Shown: piece by piece, positions 61,348 to 64,000 of the stretch | Layout: the number at the start of each line of letters is the position of its first letter | Position numbering within the stretch: position 1 is the first letter of the stretch | Assembly: GCF_003121625.1 (NCBI RefSeq) | Contig: NZ_QDDJ01000001.1 | Location: 248,001-312,000 of the forward strand | DNA from: Ornithinimicrobium cavernae | GTDB taxonomy: Bacteria > Actinomycetota > Actinomycetes > Actinomycetales > Dermatophilaceae | Reading direction: 5' to 3' | DNA length: 64,000 nucleotides | The notes under the pieces: model-generated | Told to the model about the DNA's origin: nothing | Database searches by the model: none | Seen by the model: the letters and a program-made list of their open reading frames with translations, nothing else | Program-made: the position numbers and the translations under genes

Positions 61348-61818
61348 TCACCCCTCGGTCGTGACGTCGGCGACCTGCGCGCCCAGGGCGGTGAGCGCCT
61401 CCCCCGCGGCCACCGTGAGGCCCACGCCGTGCGCGCCGCCCCCCAGCGAGATCGGCCGCTCCGGCTCGGCGACCCTGGTGTCCGCGATGACCGGCCAGGC
61501 CGTCGAGGACCCGAACGGCGTGATGGTGCCGCGCTCGTAGCCGGTGGCCGCGCGGGCCGTCTCCGCATCGGGCATGGACAGGCGGCTGACGCCCAGCAGC
61601 TTGCGCAGCTTGGGCCAGGAGATCTCCCGCCCGCCGGGGACCAGCACGAACAGGAAGTCGTCGTCGGCCCGGCGCACGACCAGCGTCTTGATCAGGTCAC
61701 CCGGCGGCACACCGCGGGCCGCGGCAGCCTCCTCGAGGCTGCCGACCCGTCCGTGCCGCTTCACCTCGTAGTCGAGGCCGGCCGCCTCGACGGCCGCGAT
61801 CGCAGTCTCCTCCGCCAT
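61348..61818 (-). CDS. YbaK/ProX-like aminoacyl-tRNA deacylase
   Basis: About 156 residues from ATG 61818 (an ATG at 61830 is also possible, and neither has a strong ribosome binding site). Features are VGSLEEAAAARGVPPGDLIK then TLVVRRADDDFLFVLVPGGR, EISWPKLRKLLGVSRLSMPD, and the active-site stretch ATGYERGTITPFGSSTAWPV. It should remove wrong amino acids from tRNA. It is closer to YbaK proper than the 30380 gene. It is convergent with nothing and precedes the BCCT gene by about 97 bp. Confidence 0.85.
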   Translation of the reverse strand: MAEETAIAAVEAAGLDYEVKRHGRVGSLEEAAAARGVPPGDLIKTLVVRRADDDFLFVLVPGGREISWPKLRKLLGVSRLSMPDAETARAATGYERGTITPFGSSTAWPVIADTRVAEPERPISLGGGAHGVGLTVAAGEALTALGAQVADVTTEG

Positions 61819-61876
61819 GGGGGCAAACATACTGGCGTCCGCCCCACCGCGTGGGGCGGACGCCGGTGTCACCCGG

Positions 61877-62155
61877 TCAGGACTGTGGGGTGAGCGTGAA
61901 GCCGACGCCCTCGTCGGTCTGCGCCGCGTCGAGGGTCTGCCCCTCGAGCAGCGGGGCCGCCTCCTCCGCCAGGTAGACGTTGCCGTCACCTGCCGGGACC
62001 GTCACGTCGCTGGCCTGCGGCTCGCGGACGACACTCACCTCCAGCTGGCTCTGGTCAGGGCCGACGGCCAGGCGGAGGCCGGCAGTGGCGGGCAGTTCCT
62101 CGCTGTCGGTCAGGCCCTTGACGACGGCCTGAGCGTTCTCGGAAACGGTGAGCAT
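61877..62155 (-). CDS. HesB/IscA-like protein lacking the cluster cysteines
   Basis: The 92-residue protein from ATG 62155 (AGGAG upstream) has the HesB fold pattern: MLTVSENAQAVVKGLTDSEE, GLRLAVGPDQSQLEVSVVRE and a C-terminal strand GVGFTLTPQS. IscA/ErpA proteins hold Fe-S with three cysteines (one in the middle, CGC near the end). None is present here, so it cannot act as a standard carrier. It may be an adhesin-like or structural homologue. Such Cys-less forms are common in actinobacteria. Confidence 0.8.
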   Translation of the reverse strand: MLTVSENAQAVVKGLTDSEELPATAGLRLAVGPDQSQLEVSVVREPQASDVTVPAGDGNVYLAEEAAPLLEGQTLDAAQTDEGVGFTLTPQS

Positions 62156-62370
62156 GGGGGACTCCTGTCTTCGGTGCGGTCGCCGGCACTGCGGCCGGCG
62201 TGGACGCTTACGACCACCTCGCGGGGCAATGCGCACGCGCCTCGGACACCCTCCACACTGGTCGAAGACCCCGGGGGTGTGTCAAGTCGCCGGCCTGGTG
62301 AGCGTCTGACGTATGCCGTGGAGCAGGCAAACCATGGCCAGGGCACCCGGGCAGCGGGTTCCCTTGTGAC

Positions 62371-62871
62371 ATGAGCACCTTCTCCAACCCCCTGGTCGTG
62401 GGCACGCTGATCGGGGCGACCCTCACCACGGGTCTGACCGCCGGGCTGCTCTACGCCTTCGCGCACTGCGTGATGCCCGGGCTCGGCACCCTGTCGGACG
62501 AGGACAGTCTGCGCGGCTTCCAGCGGATCGACGCCGCGATCGCCAACCCGTGGATGGGGCTGGCCTTCCTCGGCAGCCCGGTCCTGACGCTCGCCGCCCT
62601 CGTCCTGCACCTGCCGGGCGGCGGCGGGGCTGTCACCTGGCTCGCCGTCGCGCTGGTGCTGGTCGTCGCGACCGTCGCGGTCACCGTGGCGGTGCATCTG
62701 CCGCTCAACGCCCGGGTCCAGGCCGCCGCACCGGACTTCTCGGACGCCGCCACCCTGCGGGAGCGCTTCGAGGCGCGGTGGGTGACCTGGAACATCGTCC
62801 GCACCGTCACCTCCGTCGGCTCCCTGGGCGCCCTGTCCGTCGCCCTGCTGCTGAGCCGGCACGCCACCTGA
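62371..62871 (+). CDS. DUF1772-family membrane protein
   Basis: The 166-residue protein has four hydrophobic segments (LIGATLTTGLTAGLLYAFAH, LAFLGSPVLTLAALVLHL, LAVALVLVVATVAVTVAV, VTSVGSLGALSVALLLSR) and DUF1772 hallmarks GLLYAFAHCVMPGL, HLPLNARVQ and FEARWVTWNIVRTV. The family includes anthrone-oxygenase-like proteins, but activity here is unproven. It is followed by the NAD(P)-binding reductase 72 bp on. Confidence 0.85.
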   Translation: MSTFSNPLVVGTLIGATLTTGLTAGLLYAFAHCVMPGLGTLSDEDSLRGFQRIDAAIANPWMGLAFLGSPVLTLAALVLHLPGGGGAVTWLAVALVLVVATVAVTVAVHLPLNARVQAAAPDFSDAATLRERFEARWVTWNIVRTVTSVGSLGALSVALLLSRHAT

Positions 62872-62943
62872 GCGGACCGCACCGCCCGACCCGACCACGC
62901 CGCATACCTCTGTCTGACACACCGCAACCCAAGGAGAACAGTC

Positions 62944-63564
62944 ATGCACCTCACCGTCTTCGGAGCCACCAGCACCACCGGTCGGCTCGTCGTCGACCGG
63001 GCCCTGGAGGCCGGCCACACCGTCACGGCCCACACGCGCGACGCCGCGCGGGTGACCCGGCAGCACGACCACCTGCGCGTCGTCGAGGGTGACGTCACCG
63101 ACCCGGTCGCCTGCCGAGCCGCTCTCACCGACGCGGACGCCGTGATCATCACGCTCGGCAACGGCCGGCACGGAGCGGTGCGTGAGGCGGGAACCCGCGC
63201 CGTCGTCGAGGCGATGCACAAGGCGGGCGTCCGGCGGCTCATCTGCCAGTCGACCCTCGGCGTCGGGACCAGCCGGGCGAACCTCAACCTCCTGTGGCGC
63301 CACGTCATGTTCGGTGCGCTGCTGCGGAAGGCGTATGCCGACCACGTCGCCCAGGAGGAGGTCGTCACCGCCAGCGGGCTGGACTGGACGATCGTGCGGC
63401 CCAGCGCCTTCACCGACGACGAGGTGCCGGGAGTCCGCCACGGCTTCGGCAGCGAGGCGAGCGGCCTGTCGCTGAAGGTGTCCCGCGGGCAGGTGGCGGA
63501 CTTCCTGGTCGCCCAGGTGGGTGCGGACGATCTCGTGCACCGCCACGTCGCGCTGTCGGCATGA
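62944..63564 (+). CDS. NAD(P)-binding Rossmann protein (SDR/NmrA-like)
   Basis: The 206-residue protein has the dinucleotide-binding motif TVFGATSTTGRLVVDRALEA at the N-terminus, VVEGDVTDPVACRAALTDAD, and DWTIVRPSAFTDDEVPG near the end. It is a short atypical SDR of the NAD(P)H-binding type (as YwnB or BVR-B). It has a good AAGGAG ribosome binding site. The adjacent AraC regulator on the same strand is typical for genes of this family and probably responds to the same stress. Confidence 0.87.
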   Translation: MHLTVFGATSTTGRLVVDRALEAGHTVTAHTRDAARVTRQHDHLRVVEGDVTDPVACRAALTDADAVIITLGNGRHGAVREAGTRAVVEAMHKAGVRRLICQSTLGVGTSRANLNLLWRHVMFGALLRKAYADHVAQEEVVTASGLDWTIVRPSAFTDDEVPGVRHGFGSEASGLSLKVSRGQVADFLVAQVGADDLVHRHVALSA

Positions 63565-63602
63565 GACCGGCCTGCGCCCGTGCCGCCGATAGCCTGACCG
63601 GT

Positions 63603-64000
63603 GTGGACGTGCTCGAGGCACTGCTCGACGGGCCGCGGGCGCGCGGGGCGTTCCTGCTGCGCGCCCTGCTGGAGCCCCCGTGGTCGCTGCGCATCGAGGA
63701 CCGGGCGCCGCTGACCGTGCTCGCGTCCCTGCACGGGCCGATGTGGGTGTGCCCCGACGGGGGCGAGCCGGTGCCGGTGCCCGAGGGCAGCGTGGCCATC
63801 GTCCGCGGACCGGACTTCTACACGGTGACCGACATCCTCGGCCTGCCTCCCGATGTGGTCATCTACCCCGGTGGGCGCTGCACCAGCGTCGAGGACGGCC
63901 GGGGCCTCTGGGACGAGCGCTCGCTGGGCGTGCGCACCTGGGGTGTCCCGGGCGGCTCGACCCAGATCCTGGTCGGCTCCTACGAGGGCCACGGCGAGGC
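63603..64000 (+). CDS. AraC-family regulator, N-terminal cupin (partial, runs off the right edge)
   Basis: A GTG at 63603 opens a frame with no stop to the window end (about 132 residues). The sequence DVLEALLDGPRARGAFLLRA, LLEPPWSLRIEDRAPLTVLA, VAIVRGPDFYTVTD and VVIYPGGRCTSVEDG is the AraC_binding cupin_6 domain. The helix-turn-helix lies beyond the edge. It likely controls the preceding reductase gene, 38 bp upstream. Confidence 0.82.
   Translation, partial: MDVLEALLDGPRARGAFLLRALLEPPWSLRIEDRAPLTVLASLHGPMWVCPDGGEPVPVPEGSVAIVRGPDFYTVTDILGLPPDVVIYPGGRCTSVEDGRGLWDERSLGVRTWGVPGGSTQILVGSYEGHGE

Noticed and set aside
59415-61364. A 649-residue plus-strand frame
   Set aside because: It is antisense to the BCCT transporter with no family features.
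1-64000. tRNA, rRNA or riboswitch genes
   Set aside because: I found no cloverleaf, rRNA or known riboswitch-like region in the intergenic DNA; gaps are short and mostly simple.

Overview
The window is GC-rich DNA (about 70% by eye) packed with genes on both strands. Frequent GTG starts, ATGA/GTGA stop-start overlaps, a PucR-type regulator, an Rv2258c-like methyltransferase and a large LAL-type LuxR regulator all point to an actinobacterium. My best guess is Micrococcales, in or near the Intrasporangiaceae/Ornithinimicrobium group; this is inferred from gene content and style, not from a marker gene. It reads as ordinary chromosome with several small accessory patches. I saw no rRNA, tRNA, CRISPR array, prophage or complete insertion sequence.

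Layout. 0-2.6 kb: the end of a surface-polysaccharide operon on the minus strand (wecC-type dehydrogenase, membrane protein, partial glycosyltransferase). 2.7-4.8 kb: an esterase/ATP-grasp pair. 4.9-7.4 kb: a small unknown gene and a NarL-type two-component system. 7.4-8.3 kb: an A/T-richer hydrolase-like gene. 8.8-12.9 kb: bkdR divergent from the bkdABC branched-chain 2-oxoacid dehydrogenase operon. 13-15.3 kb: an A/T-rich gene fusing the same hydrolase-like domain to a D-glucuronyl C5-epimerase. 15.5-20.3 kb: a GlcD-like hydroxyacid dehydrogenase and MFS carrier, divergent from a GAF/PucR regulator. 20.4-22.2 kb: a PIN toxin-antitoxin pair and an AbiEi/DUF559-like protein. 22.4-29.6 kb: a methyltransferase, a LAL regulator with a repeat-duplicated 3' end, then across a nested inverted repeat a methyltransferase and a hydrolase-glycosyltransferase fusion. 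29.7-31.8 kb: mazE with a split mazF, a YbaK-family protein and a CHAD protein. 32-40.9 kb: the recC-recB-recD operon. 40.9-44.9 kb: a mini DivIVA protein, a DUF4333 lipoprotein, an ECF sigma/anti-sigma pair divergent from a lipoprotein, and a secreted phosphodiesterase. 45-48.5 kb: a MacB/LolD-type ABC exporter. 48.7-49.8 kb: a second toxin-antitoxin pair and an IS256 remnant. 49.85-52.7 kb: a second two-component system whose kinase and regulator are separated by an inserted secreted-protein gene. 52.9-61.3 kb: a 5'-nucleotidase, then a BCCT transporter, an M20 amidohydrolase, a small kinase, hutF and hutI. 61.3-64 kb: a second YbaK-family protein, a HesB-like protein, a DUF1772 membrane protein, an NAD(P)-binding reductase and the start of an AraC regulator.

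How the genes work together. The metabolic blocks are catabolic: branched-chain amino acids (bkd), 2-hydroxyacids (glcD/MFS) and histidine (hutI/hutF). RecBCD handles double-strand breaks. The most unusual items are the two paralogous hydrolase-like genes, one fused to a glucuronyl epimerase; the kinase/regulator pair split by an insert with a duplicated kinase 3' end; the nested dyad between the LAL regulator and the methyltransferase/glycosyltransferase genes; the split mazF; several in-frame tandem repeats; and an over-represented GTATGCC word found in all frames and between genes.
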